Of a stretch of 64,000 nucleotides of DNA, positions 17,401 to 24,127 are shown in pieces. A program made the position numbers and the translations under genes. Location: contig NZ_JACVVX010000006.1 of NCBI RefSeq assembly GCF_014534685.1, forward strand, positions 1-64,000, written 5' to 3'. The stretch's first letter is position 1. Every line of letters starts with the position of its first letter. The notes beneath the pieces were generated by a model. It was not told the origin of the DNA. It saw only the letters and a program-made list of their open reading frames with translations, and did no database searches. This DNA is from Oryzicola mucosus. Lineage in GTDB: Bacteria > Pseudomonadota > Alphaproteobacteria > Rhizobiales > Rhizobiaceae.

Positions 17401-17839
17401 CCGAGAACTTCAGCAGATCGCTCTGAGAAGCTTGAAGGTTGTCGGACGCCTGGGCGGCTTTGCCATAAAGTCCGGCCAAGGCGCTGATCGGCGCGGCATT
17501 CTTCTGCGCCGACTGATAGAGGCGGTCGAGAATGTCAGCCTGCTTGGTGCCTGTGACGCCGGCGACGGCAAGGCTGTTCTTCGCGCCCGTCCATGCGTCG
17601 GCGTAATTCAGGACTTCCCGAACCGACATTGCAGCCGCGACACCCGTCAACGGAACCACGAGACTGCGCGCCATGCTTTTGCCGACGCTGTTGAGCCTCT
17701 GGTTTGTCGCCCGCCATGTCGCTTCGACCTGGCGCGCCGACTTCGAGTTGACGCCCTGCAATTTCTGCAGTTCACGCTCGTAAGGCTTAAGCTCCAGGCG
17801 GAGCGTCGCGCGGAGTTCTTCGACGGTGACGCCCATCAT
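14453..17839 (-). CDS. Tape measure protein with embedded lysozyme-like domain
   Basis: The product is 1128 residues. Residues about 30-280 match the tape measure N-terminal domain (AWTGAKNSLAVAG, QAEEFNSVNEGARPIL). Hydrophobic helices follow at about 290-370, as needed for membrane insertion. Residues about 633-775 form a T4-lysozyme-like (GH24) domain: KKFEGFRENPYWD gives E640 and D649 in the E-x8-D spacing, then GYGSDT and DRRTQEAELY. The threonine of the usual triad position is valine here. Coiled-coil segments continue to about 960. The protein sets tail length and probably opens the wall during DNA entry. GGAA lies before the start. Confidence 0.92.
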   Translation of the reverse strand: MMGVTVEELRATLRLELKPYERELQKLQGVNSKSARQVEATWRATNQRLNSVGKSMARSLVVPLTGVAAAMSVREVLNYADAWTGAKNSLAVAGVTGTKQADILDRLYQSAQKNAAPISALAGLYGKAAQASDNLQASQSDLLKFSDGVATSLRVEGKSAAQASGALTQLGQLLGQARVQAEEFNSVNEGARPILMAVAAGLDAAGGSVSKLKELVNDGEVSGKQFFQAFLRGLPVVEKMAANATQTIDQGMTKVANALTKYIGQTDSALGASQRLVAGLNLLADNFDEVADVTLIVAGIIAGALVGRSIASMISSLGLGTAAILRFTKAMIAARTVAQTATAIGGLSAAAGPIGIVLGTVAAGAAMYFGSEALEAADRTERLTTEMKDLGLLSEETSPKIDGVTKSLEDLAADELRKKLKDINDELDRMNDRSWTNVFTGGIETLADAETRIGSTLLPQSRASAADKDAARRLRDLIKAAKEGSLTSEEVRAKLDEIAKIEVSDRMEGLFGVLRKVLPYMEGLRKHAEGTANALKTVGSIRVNDDERGRFLADRRALAEDQRKTKEFLDQRDADAMRTDLQRDIDTRTKAILKAADDIGVNLTEAAARIQAQGEIAAEAQVKATTAAVGSASDIIKKFEGFRENPYWDVNAYRVGYGSDTITLADGTVQKVVQGISVSVNDANRDLVRRIGEFQDGIRAKIGGGTFDAMSDNQQAALTSIAYNYGSLPDRIVAAIRTGSSEQVYAAIKGLGSDNKGVNRDRRTQEAELYLSGASPMAQDSVARRESFQQSLEEQKQYIASLQAETAIRTTLNPLINDYGQAMSTVEAAQYLLTTAQREGTAAGRELKDVQQLLYGDLSKLSAEARSQAEAMRTLAQKTGEAEAAGVQLAESQGKLQESLKQSSQFGKDILGGFISDLKAGKKASEALADALEKVADRLLDVALNSIFDGSVAGSGGGLLGGLFKWLFARDGGTVRKGDERAGGAPARRMKGGGRVRGPGGPTGDKILTLLSDGEHVTRAAMAKKYAPLLDAINNGTLPDSLIPKMRAGGWAGVRAPSIPSLPARSGRFGEVLRIELQDDTGRMADIADRRIQTASGPLVEFSVVQSTKVGRKALPNQLQNHQKRGTM

Positions 17840-17854
17840 GGTTTCCTTGGAGGG

Positions 17855-18088
17855 TCAGACTTTGACGGTCATTTTGTTGACCATCGCCTGGTGTTCGGCG
17901 AGCGAGGGTGCCTCTGGTTCCTGTTCGGGACCGTTGGCCTTCATCCATGCCGACTGGCACGCGGAGAATTCCCAGAGCGACATCCGGTCGATTTGATCGG
18001 GCGTGTAGCCCATCACGGCGCCCCAGCCGTAATAAGCGGAGAAGACTAGGCGCCCGTCGCCTTCGTCTCGGTCGTCTCCGCCGCCGAT
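17855..18088 (-). CDS. Tail assembly chaperone, frameshift extension (lambda T-like)
   Basis: This frame has no start of its own that would be needed: it continues the preceding chaperone after a -1 slip at 18088-18094. The extension is 77 residues and begins IGGGDDRDEGDG; its core YYGWGAVMGYTPDQIDRMS and LWEFSACQSAW resembles the T part of tail chaperones. The joined product would be 147 + 77 = 224 residues. Its position directly before the tape measure gene is the standard one for this part. An ATG at 18013 could give a separate 52-residue protein, but the overlap and the slippery heptamer favour fusion. Confidence 0.8.
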   Translation of the reverse strand: MGGGDDRDEGDGRLVFSAYYGWGAVMGYTPDQIDRMSLWEFSACQSAWMKANGPEQEPEAPSLAEHQAMVNKMTVKV

Positions 18089-18528
18089 TTTCCCACCTTG
18101 TCGTCCTGCTCGCCCATCAGCGCGTGCAGAAGGATCGAGGCTGACAGGCCGATATTGGAGGTCCACTCGTCGGCCTGGTCGATGTAGCGCATCACCAGCC
18201 CGACAGCCTCCGTGGTTGTGGTGCCCGCGCCGATCAGCCCAAGCCGGATCGGTTCGCGCACATCGTCAACACGCCAATCGCCGCCGATCTGACGGGTGAG
18301 CGCGAAGATGTTCTGATCCGCTATGAAATCGGGGTCGGCCTCGCCCAACTGGTAGTTCTCGGGGCGCGGCCGCAGTGCGTCTGCGGCCTGGGGCTGGAAG
18401 GACATGAGCCGCGCGAGGACCGTTGCCGGCCCAGCGTTGCATTTCTCCTGCATCTCCCGAAGTTCGCCGATGCCAAGGCGGAAACTGCGCATGTCACCGG
18501 CGAAGGGAAGCTTGATGGTCTTTGCCAT
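18046..18528 (-). CDS. Tail assembly chaperone (lambda G-like)
   Basis: The product in the zero frame is 160 residues, beginning MAKTIKLPFAGDMRSFRLG. It resembles the tail-tube assembly proteins of gene transfer agents and siphoviruses (IGELREMQEKCNAG, DVREPIRLGLIGAG, LVMRYID). These chaperones coat the tape measure protein while the tail tube polymerises. It lies between the tail tube and tape measure genes. Codon 147 is the AAA at the end of a GGGAAAA heptamer, so a fraction of ribosomes should slip and add the downstream 77 residues. The gene follows the tail tube gene by two bases. Confidence 0.82.
   Translation of the reverse strand: MAKTIKLPFAGDMRSFRLGIGELREMQEKCNAGPATVLARLMSFQPQAADALRPRPENYQLGEADPDFIADQNIFALTRQIGGDWRVDDVREPIRLGLIGAGTTTTEAVGLVMRYIDQADEWTSNIGLSASILLHALMGEQDDKVGKSAAETTETKATGA
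18088..18094 (-). promoter_or_regulatory. Programmed -1 frameshift slippery site GGGAAAA
   Basis: On the minus strand the heptamer G GGA AAA is in phase with the chaperone frame (X XXY YYZ). A -1 slip changes the next codon from TCG to ATC and enters a frame open to 17855. Lambda uses the closely related GGGAAAG for its G/GT pair at the same genomic place. Confidence 0.8.
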
Positions 18529-18530
18529 GA

Positions 18531-18968
18531 TCAGGCCGCAGCATCCACCCAGACGATTTCGCCGTCGCTCTGTGCCGCGACCGACGAGGTGATATAGCCC
18601 TTGCCTTCCTTGGCGACGCCAAGCGAGGTCATGACATACCGGCCAACGTAGTAGCCGCCACCGGCAGCGAGCGGGAGATCGATCCGGACGCGGACGTTGA
18701 ACGGTTCGCCGGAAAGCATGTGCTGCCGAAGCACGGCGTAGCTCAGCGGGTCAGTCGTGCCGGCGCCGTTGAAATTCGCCGACAGGGTGTCGACCGAACG
18801 CAGAACCCAGCCAGGCGCGTCGGGGAATTCGCAGTTCGGATCGGTCGCCTCGACGGTCGTCGCCTCGACGGTGAAGTCCTGTGACGTGTTGATCGTGCAG
18901 TTGTACTTAAAAACTTCCGGCGAAGCACCGTCGCCGAACTCAATAAAAAGCTTCTTCGTGGTGGCCAT
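18531..18968 (-). CDS. Major tail tube protein
   Basis: The product is 145 residues, beginning MATTKKLFIEFGDGASPEVF. It is a beta-rich protein of the TP901-1/lambda V tail tube type: the FNGAGTTDPLSYAVL segment and GYYVGRYVMTSLGVAKEG and the end SDGEIVWVDA are typical of this family. It polymerises into the tail tube. It stands between the DUF3168 tail completion gene and the chaperone, the usual order. The start at 18968 is chosen for the conserved N-terminus; the frame extends 18 bases further. Confidence 0.85.
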   Translation of the reverse strand: MATTKKLFIEFGDGASPEVFKYNCTINTSQDFTVEATTVEATDPNCEFPDAPGWVLRSVDTLSANFNGAGTTDPLSYAVLRQHMLSGEPFNVRVRIDLPLAAGGGYYVGRYVMTSLGVAKEGKGYITSSVAAQSDGEIVWVDAAA

Positions 18969-19023
18969 GGTGGCTCTCCAAGTCAAAGGCCGTCCACGCG
19001 GCCGGGTTGATGTGAGGTAGGCG

Positions 19024-19458
19024 TTAGGTGGCGGGCTGCGTTTCCGTCAGCACGAGCATGCGGGCTCGATGGGTGAGCCCATCCCGATCAATCAGATAGT
19101 CGATGCTCTCGACCCTGATGCGATCAAGGACGTGGCCGGCAATGGTCAGCGCCTGCTCGTTCTCATGCAGGGCGGACCGGATTTCGCCGGCGATTTTCTT
19201 AGCTTCCGGAAAGCCTGGTTCGCGGGACCAGACATCGATCTGGTGATAGAACTGCGACCGATCCCAGCATTCCTCGTCGATGGGAATAAGCTGCCCCGGC
19301 CCGACACTGATGTAGGGGAACGCAGCACCTGTATCGGCCGCGCGCTCTTCCGCTTCCGGAATGTCGTCATAGACCCGCTCGCCGGCTTCCGTTCCGAGAC
19401 CGGTCAGAAGGGTGACGAAGGCCACTTGCAGCCGAAATTCGAGAAGCGGATCGCTCAT
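19024..19458 (-). CDS. Tail completion protein, DUF3168 family
   Basis: The product is 144 residues. The pattern VYDDIPEAEE, AAFPYISVGPG, QFYHQIDVWSRE and the end DGLTHRARMLVLTE is characteristic of DUF3168 proteins (SPP1 gp17 type), which sit at the top of the tail tube and join it to the head. The stop is 55 bases before the tail tube start, and its own start overlaps the upstream gene by four bases. Confidence 0.88.
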   Translation of the reverse strand: MSDPLLEFRLQVAFVTLLTGLGTEAGERVYDDIPEAEERAADTGAAFPYISVGPGQLIPIDEECWDRSQFYHQIDVWSREPGFPEAKKIAGEIRSALHENEQALTIAGHVLDRIRVESIDYLIDRDGLTHRARMLVLTETQPAT

Positions 19459-19877
19459 TTACCGCCCTTTTTGAGCGTCATGCGCATGCCCTCGACCATC
19501 CGTTTCCGCGCCTGCTTTTTGCGCGCACGGTAGCCAGGCCAGAAGTAGGCGTTCGCCTTCATGTGCTCGTTGCCGTATTCCTGCTCGACCGCGTAGTCGA
19601 TCTCGGGTGAGGTGCCCTTTTCAGAATCGCGGACCGGCTTTGTCGTCTCTGGCCCACCGGCGCGGATCGCGACGGCAGGACCGATGGCGTCGTTGATCGG
19701 CTCGGTTCGAATGGTGCCGCGCAGAACGCCGTCATCCTGCGGTGCAAGGGCGCGCTGGAGCATGTTGATCTCCCGGCCGGCAAGCATCAGGTCGGCCTGG
19801 GCACGTTTCTTGATGCTATCGGGGATGCGCGCCATTTTCCGGCGGAGACGTTCGAAGCCGACGAACTTCATGCTCAT
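19455..19877 (-). CDS. HK97 gp10-like neck protein
   Basis: The product is 140 residues. KFVGFERLRRKMARIPDSIKK, then VEQEYGNEHMKANAYFWPGY match the HK97 gp10 family: the conserved EYG and the F-x-P near the end are clear. These proteins act in the head-tail connection. The C-terminus is very basic. The start at 19877 overlaps the upstream stop in ATGA; a later ATG at 19871 is possible, while the longer frame to 19913 runs into the upstream gene. Confidence 0.85.
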   Translation of the reverse strand: MSMKFVGFERLRRKMARIPDSIKKRAQADLMLAGREINMLQRALAPQDDGVLRGTIRTEPINDAIGPAVAIRAGGPETTKPVRDSEKGTSPEIDYAVEQEYGNEHMKANAYFWPGYRARKKQARKRMVEGMRMTLKKGGK

Positions 19878-20212
19878 GGGGCAGACCCTCGCTCTACGAC
19901 GAGATAAACCCATCGGCGATCTGTCTCGAAATCGACCTGCTTGACGTTGTACTCGGCGCCGGTCCGAACGTCTCTCATGCGCCAGTCCGACCGGATTGAG
20001 CGGGTTTGCGAACTAGACCGCAAACGAACCTTGACGACGCCGCGTCCTTCCAGCCGCGCGGCCATAACCGCCTCACCGCCGCCAGCGTACACGTACCCCG
20101 CCAGTTGCTTGAACTGCTCCTGCCAAGCGCCGCGCTTATTGCCCGCGCCGTCATCTGCCTTCGGTCGTTTGTCGAAGGCGACACGGTTTCGAAGCTCACT
20201 GGCTTCCGGCAT
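19874..20212 (-). CDS. Phage head-tail adaptor (head closure)
   Basis: The product is 112 residues of the phage head-tail joining family (SPP1 gp16 type): LRNRVAFDKRPKADDGAGNK at the start, GAWQEQFKQLAGYV and the end KQVDFETDRRWVYLVVERG are typical. It closes the head after DNA packaging and receives the tail. It overlaps the upstream gene by 17 bases and the downstream gp10-like gene by four, in the usual connector order. Confidence 0.88.
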   Translation of the reverse strand: MPEASELRNRVAFDKRPKADDGAGNKRGAWQEQFKQLAGYVYAGGGEAVMAARLEGRGVVKVRLRSSSQTRSIRSDWRMRDVRTGAEYNVKQVDFETDRRWVYLVVERGSAP

Positions 20213-20516
20213 CGTTGCCTTCCTCTGGGCTCAGAGGCGGCTCAGGTTGCCAAACGGGCTGCCCGACCTTTTCGTGTTGAACCCAGCCGTCTGGCCCCAC
20301 CTTCTCTTTTGTCGCCTGGACCAGCGTTCCTTTGCCTGCCTTCGCCTTGGCTTTTCGCTCACGACGCGGCGGATTGATCTCCTTGGCGACGCCTTTGGCA
20401 ATGGCCTCATCGGCGCACTCGCGGCGGACCGTTTCTTCCATGCCCTTCTTGTAAGCGATGGTCACGCCGAACCTGGGCCGATAGTCGAAGTCGTCAGTAA
20501 ATCGAACGCGTGCCAT
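20196..20516 (-). CDS. Phage protein of unknown function in the connector module
   Basis: The product is 106 residues. The first 40 (RVRFTDDFDYRPRFGVTIAY) contain beta strands and the rest is charged and low in complexity, with a basic stretch (RRERKAKAKAGKG). No domain was recognised. It lies between the connector and the head-tail adaptor, where many siphoviruses of alphaproteobacteria carry a small protein of this kind. GAGGAG-like sequence precedes the start by about eight bases. Confidence 0.6.
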   Translation of the reverse strand: MARVRFTDDFDYRPRFGVTIAYKKGMEETVRRECADEAIAKGVAKEINPPRRERKAKAKAGKGTLVQATKEKVGPDGWVQHEKVGQPVWQPEPPLSPEEGNDAGSQ

Positions 20517-20530
20517 GGTGTGGCTCCTCG

Positions 20531-21046
20531 TTAGAATGCAAAGCTGCGATGGTGGGCAACCATGGCTTTCACCCCGGCCGGAATGCCGTCGCCCGATTTG
20601 TCGTAGAAGGCCTCGGCAAGTTGAAGTGCTGCCTGGACCAACTTTGTCGGAATGTTGCCGGCGCCCAGGCCAGCCTCGAATAGGATGGTCACGGCGGAGA
20701 CGGTCGGCGCATTCTCGACGATCAGGTATCCGTCCTTGATCTCAAAACCGCTGACTGTTCCCGGCGCTCCGAGTTCGTCGAGATAGGTGATCGAGGAAAC
20801 CACGGGGTCGGGGTAGCCCTTGAAGTCGAGGGCGAAATCGGTGCCGGTCGCCTTAAACGCGGTCCTCAAGAGAACCTGCCCGCACACGTCCTGCACCCAC
20901 TCAACGGCAGCATCGAGATACTGCTGAAGCAAGCCGTCATCATCCTCGGTGTAGACGCCTGCGTCGTCGGCGTTGCGCACCTGTTTCCGCAGTAGTTCGA
21001 GCGAGACAACCTCGCCCACCGGCTCACCGGACTGGACAATCTTCAT
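20531..21046 (-). CDS. Head-tail connector protein (gp6-like)
   Basis: The product is 171 residues. The N-terminal helices (VSLELLRKQVRNADDAG, LLQQYLDAAVEWVQDVCGQ) and the C-terminal VQAALQLAEAFYDKSGDGIP match the Phage_connect_1 / HK97 gp6 family, which forms the ring below the portal. It is the first connector gene after the capsid. The start at 21046 is chosen for the family N-terminus; the frame is open to 21094 but the extra residues do not resemble the family. Confidence 0.85.
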   Translation of the reverse strand: MKIVQSGEPVGEVVSLELLRKQVRNADDAGVYTEDDDGLLQQYLDAAVEWVQDVCGQVLLRTAFKATGTDFALDFKGYPDPVVSSITYLDELGAPGTVSGFEIKDGYLIVENAPTVSAVTILFEAGLGAGNIPTKLVQAALQLAEAFYDKSGDGIPAGVKAMVAHHRSFAF

Positions 21047-21107
21047 GGGCTTGCCTCGCTGGGAGAGAAGAAGGGGGCCAAAACCCCCTTCCATATCCGT
21101 TCGTGAC

Positions 21108-22286
21108 TTACGGAGTCGCGTCGGTCAGATCGCCGTAGACGATGCCTTCGGGGCGGAGCGTTTCAAGCTGGATACGCTCCTCCACGAGGATCGTGACCTT
21201 GTTCGCGATGAAGTTGTCGCGGTCTTCGGTCGAACGGCGGACCTCGATACCCTTGCGCTGCCACAGGATGGTGTTGCCGACGAAGCCGCCGACAATGAAC
21301 TTGCCCTGTGCGAGGCCCTTGGTGCGCACTACAGGCAGGCCCCATGCGGTGTTGCCGGCAAAGGCCGGGTGCAGGTAGCGTCCGTCCGCATCCTTGGACA
21401 GGTCGAGCGCGGCGGCGTCTAGGTGGTTCATCACCACGGCGGTCGCCATCAGGTCGGCGTCGGACACCTGGGCAATGGCGATACGAATATCGTCCATCGC
21501 ATTCACCGGTGTGACGGTAGGCACGATGGTATTATCGTAGGTCGTCGAGTTCGCGACCAGGCCGTCGACGCGGTTGGCTGTGCCGGGGCCGTTGAGGACT
21601 TCCAGTTCCTCCTTCAGCATCAGACCATAGATGCCGCGCTGGTTGATGTAGCCCTCCATGCCGTCCACATCGTCAAGGGTTTCCTCGTTGACGCGGAACC
21701 AGTGAGCCATCTTCACCATAGGGGCACTCTTGCCCGCGAAGGTGAGGTCCGACTGAGGCTTGAGGGCGCCTGCGGCAACGGTCGCGGCGTTGTTGGTGAA
21801 GCCGGTTTCCTGAAGATACTCGATCACCGCAGCACTGGTTGCGAGCGTCGGGATGATGTCCCGCAGGAACAGCGCCTGATTGACCGGATCGATCATCCGG
21901 GTGCCCTGACGCCGCGCGCCGGCCGGAAGGGTGACGTTGCCGAACGATGCCGAAGTGATGTCTTTCACCTCGATCCGCTCATTCGCCATGAGACGGGCGC
22001 CGAAATCCTTCTGTTCCGCTATGATGCGGCCGATGGACTTGGTTTCGTCGTGGCGGCTGTTCATCTTCTTGGTCAGGTCGGTGACGGCCTCGCCAAGCTC
22101 GGTCAGTTCCTTGCGGCTGGTCTCGACATGACCTTTGATATCGGTCAGATCCTGGCCGGCAGCCTTCTTCTCGTCCAGCACCTGAAGCTTTTCGGAAAGC
22201 TCGGTCTGGGACTTCTTCACCTCGGCAAGCTTGTCGCCGATTTCCTTGGTCGCGGCATCAAGCGCCGCCTTGATTTCCATTTCCAT
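21108..22286 (-). CDS. Major capsid protein, HK97 fold
   Basis: The product is 392 residues. Residues 1 to about 95 are a charged coiled coil (KEIGDKLAEVKKSQTELSEK), the delta scaffold domain that the prohead protease removes. The rest is the HK97-type coat: RDIIPTLATSAAVIEYLQET, then AHWFRVNEETLDDVDGMEGY, then LVEERIQLETLRPEGIVYG. It should assemble the icosahedral head. GGAG lies eight bases before the ATG at 22286. It follows the protease gene by 25 bases. A lysine/asparagine cross-link cannot be judged from sequence alone. Confidence 0.93.
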   Translation of the reverse strand: MEMEIKAALDAATKEIGDKLAEVKKSQTELSEKLQVLDEKKAAGQDLTDIKGHVETSRKELTELGEAVTDLTKKMNSRHDETKSIGRIIAEQKDFGARLMANERIEVKDITSASFGNVTLPAGARRQGTRMIDPVNQALFLRDIIPTLATSAAVIEYLQETGFTNNAATVAAGALKPQSDLTFAGKSAPMVKMAHWFRVNEETLDDVDGMEGYINQRGIYGLMLKEELEVLNGPGTANRVDGLVANSTTYDNTIVPTVTPVNAMDDIRIAIAQVSDADLMATAVVMNHLDAAALDLSKDADGRYLHPAFAGNTAWGLPVVRTKGLAQGKFIVGGFVGNTILWQRKGIEVRRSTEDRDNFIANKVTILVEERIQLETLRPEGIVYGDLTDATP

Positions 22287-22311
22287 CGGGGTTTCTCCTG
22301 TTGATGGATCG

Positions 22312-22962
22312 TCAGATTTTGAAGCTGTCTTTGATGAGCTTCGCGATCTCCGAAGCGGATGCGTCACGCGATCCATCGCTCAGAGCTTGGGGAGCCAGCG
22401 CGGCTTGCGCCTTTGCCAGCCATGCCGGGAAGCCCGCGTCACGCAAGGCACCTTCCACGGCACGTTTGAGGGGAACGAAATCACCGGACTTCGCACCTGA
22501 AATGATGTCTTCGACGCCCTTCACCGCGTCGATGGTAGCCTCGGCCTGCATCGGAAAGGTCACGACCGAGACCTCGTGCAGGTCCAGTTCCTGAAGTAGG
22601 CGGGCGTTGCCGCGAATGTCGGATTTGCGCGTGATGTAACCGATGGAGAGGCCGTTGACGGCTCCCATCTTCATCAGTTCGTGCGTCTCGCGTCCCTTGG
22701 TGGTGGCCAGCGCCAGCTTGCCCTCGACGCGGAGACCAATGTTGTCCTCAAAAGCCTTGGTCCAGATGCCGATAGGCTCCCAGCCGCGATGCGACCACAG
22801 CATTTTCGGCATGCGAACGCCAAGGCTCTTGGCATAAGCCCCGGCCATAACGATGTCGCCACCGTCATCCTTGATCCCGAACCGTGTGGCGTAGCCGGCG
22901 AACTCGCCCGCTTCGCTCACCGCGTCAGGTTCGATCTTGCTGAACTTGGTTTCGATCTGCAT
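22312..22962 (-). CDS. HK97-family prohead protease
   Basis: The product is 216 residues of the U35 serine protease family. GEFAGYATRFGIKDDGGDIV at the start, then PMLWSHR-type sequence (KMLWSHRGWEPIG) with the catalytic histidine, and GAVNGLSIGYI with the catalytic serine are all present; LHEVSVVTFPMQAEA is also characteristic. It matures the capsid by cutting off the delta domain and itself. The start at 22962 has GAGGCCGGAA close upstream; its first 38 bases overlap the portal gene. ATGs further upstream lack a ribosome binding site. Confidence 0.92.
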   Translation of the reverse strand: MQIETKFSKIEPDAVSEAGEFAGYATRFGIKDDGGDIVMAGAYAKSLGVRMPKMLWSHRGWEPIGIWTKAFEDNIGLRVEGKLALATTKGRETHELMKMGAVNGLSIGYITRKSDIRGNARLLQELDLHEVSVVTFPMQAEATIDAVKGVEDIISGAKSGDFVPLKRAVEGALRDAGFPAWLAKAQAALAPQALSDGSRDASASEIAKLIKDSFKI

Positions 22963-24127
22963 TTCCGGCCTCATTCTTGGGCATGTCATCGCCGCCCTCG
23001 ACAGGGTTTTTGCCCATGCGGGTTCGCACGTCGTTCTGAGTTTCCCAGGCGGTGTTGTTTCCGAGCGCCTTGGCGGAATATTCGCCCTGCGTCTTCAGGT
23101 CGCCTCGATAGAACTGTTCTTCGTCGAGGTTCACATATTCCCCGGCGGTCAACATCGAGAACGCAATCCCTTGCTCCCAACGGCGCGCCCACGGCGACAG
23201 GGTGACGGTGCGGTGGTAGTCCATCGCATCAGTGATGCGCGTGAGCGACTGGCCCGCCGCATCGTGAGCCAGGAAAATCGGGTGGATACCGTAAGCTCGC
23301 GCGATGTCCTCGATCAGGAATTTGCGGGTCGCCAGCAACTCCATCTCTGCCTGAGTAGGCACGATGCTTTTGTACTCGGCGCCACTGTCGAAGATCGGCG
23401 TGTTCGGCAGCTTGTCCTTGAGAGCGTCTTTGACGGACGCAGCGGCTTCCGGCGAAAGCTGATCGGCGGACGTGATGTAGCCGCGAACACCCTTTGCCTT
23501 GCCGTCATCGGTCTGCCTCTCTTCGAGCAGCGCGGAAAGCTTCAACACCTTCTTGATTTCGGCGGTGATGTCCAAGCCTTCGATGTCGAGCCAACGCGGG
23601 TTGCTGATCTCGATGAAGTCGCGCCGCGTCAGGTTCCCCATGCGGCCAAGGCCGGGAATGTTCGCCGAGTAGATAGCCTTGCCGGTTTCCGGGTCTTTGC
23701 GGACCTGCACGTTACCCTCATTGACGGGGATCAGGCGCCGGATAATCTTCTTGTAGCCCCGGTCGATGTACGCCCGGCCGACGCCCTCGAACACCGCGTG
23801 CAGCGTCAGGTTTTCGACGAACTCGACCGGCGTCATGTAGTCGTTCGGAGCCACAGAAAGCCGCTCGACAAGATCGCCCTCGATCATCGGCGTGCGGATC
23901 ACGCGCGCCTGGCTGTCGTACTTCTTCGTACCGACGATGATGGGCAGCGCCGCAACCCCTTCAGCGATACGAAGGCCAGCAGCCAGCGCGGCGGTCACGC
24001 GCAGATGCAGGTTTGTCCCGTTGATCTGACGCTCGACGATGTACTCGTTGTAGAACCGATTGCCATTCCGGTCGTAATCGGCCGCCTTTTTCGAAAACGG
24101 CCACGAGAAGTCCAGTTGCATCCTCAT
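22925..24127 (-). CDS. Phage portal protein, HK97 family
   Basis: The product is 400 residues. LRVTAALAAGLRIAEGVAAL, then LSVAPNDYMTPVEFVENLTL and the hallmark IEDIARAYGIHPIFL mark the HK97 portal family. It forms the dodecameric ring through which DNA enters and leaves the head and to which terminase docks. It overlaps the large terminase gene by four bases and the protease by 38, a compact packaging-head module. The full family length is present. Confidence 0.93.
   Translation of the reverse strand: MRMQLDFSWPFSKKAADYDRNGNRFYNEYIVERQINGTNLHLRVTAALAAGLRIAEGVAALPIIVGTKKYDSQARVIRTPMIEGDLVERLSVAPNDYMTPVEFVENLTLHAVFEGVGRAYIDRGYKKIIRRLIPVNEGNVQVRKDPETGKAIYSANIPGLGRMGNLTRRDFIEISNPRWLDIEGLDITAEIKKVLKLSALLEERQTDDGKAKGVRGYITSADQLSPEAAASVKDALKDKLPNTPIFDSGAEYKSIVPTQAEMELLATRKFLIEDIARAYGIHPIFLAHDAAGQSLTRITDAMDYHRTVTLSPWARRWEQGIAFSMLTAGEYVNLDEEQFYRGDLKTQGEYSAKALGNNTAWETQNDVRTRMGKNPVEGGDDMPKNEAGNADRNQVQQDRT

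Noticed and set aside
18013-18015. Independent start codon for the downstream chaperone frame
   Set aside because: An ATG exists, but the frame is open far upstream into the chaperone gene and a phased GGGAAAA heptamer is present, so fusion by frameshift explains it better.
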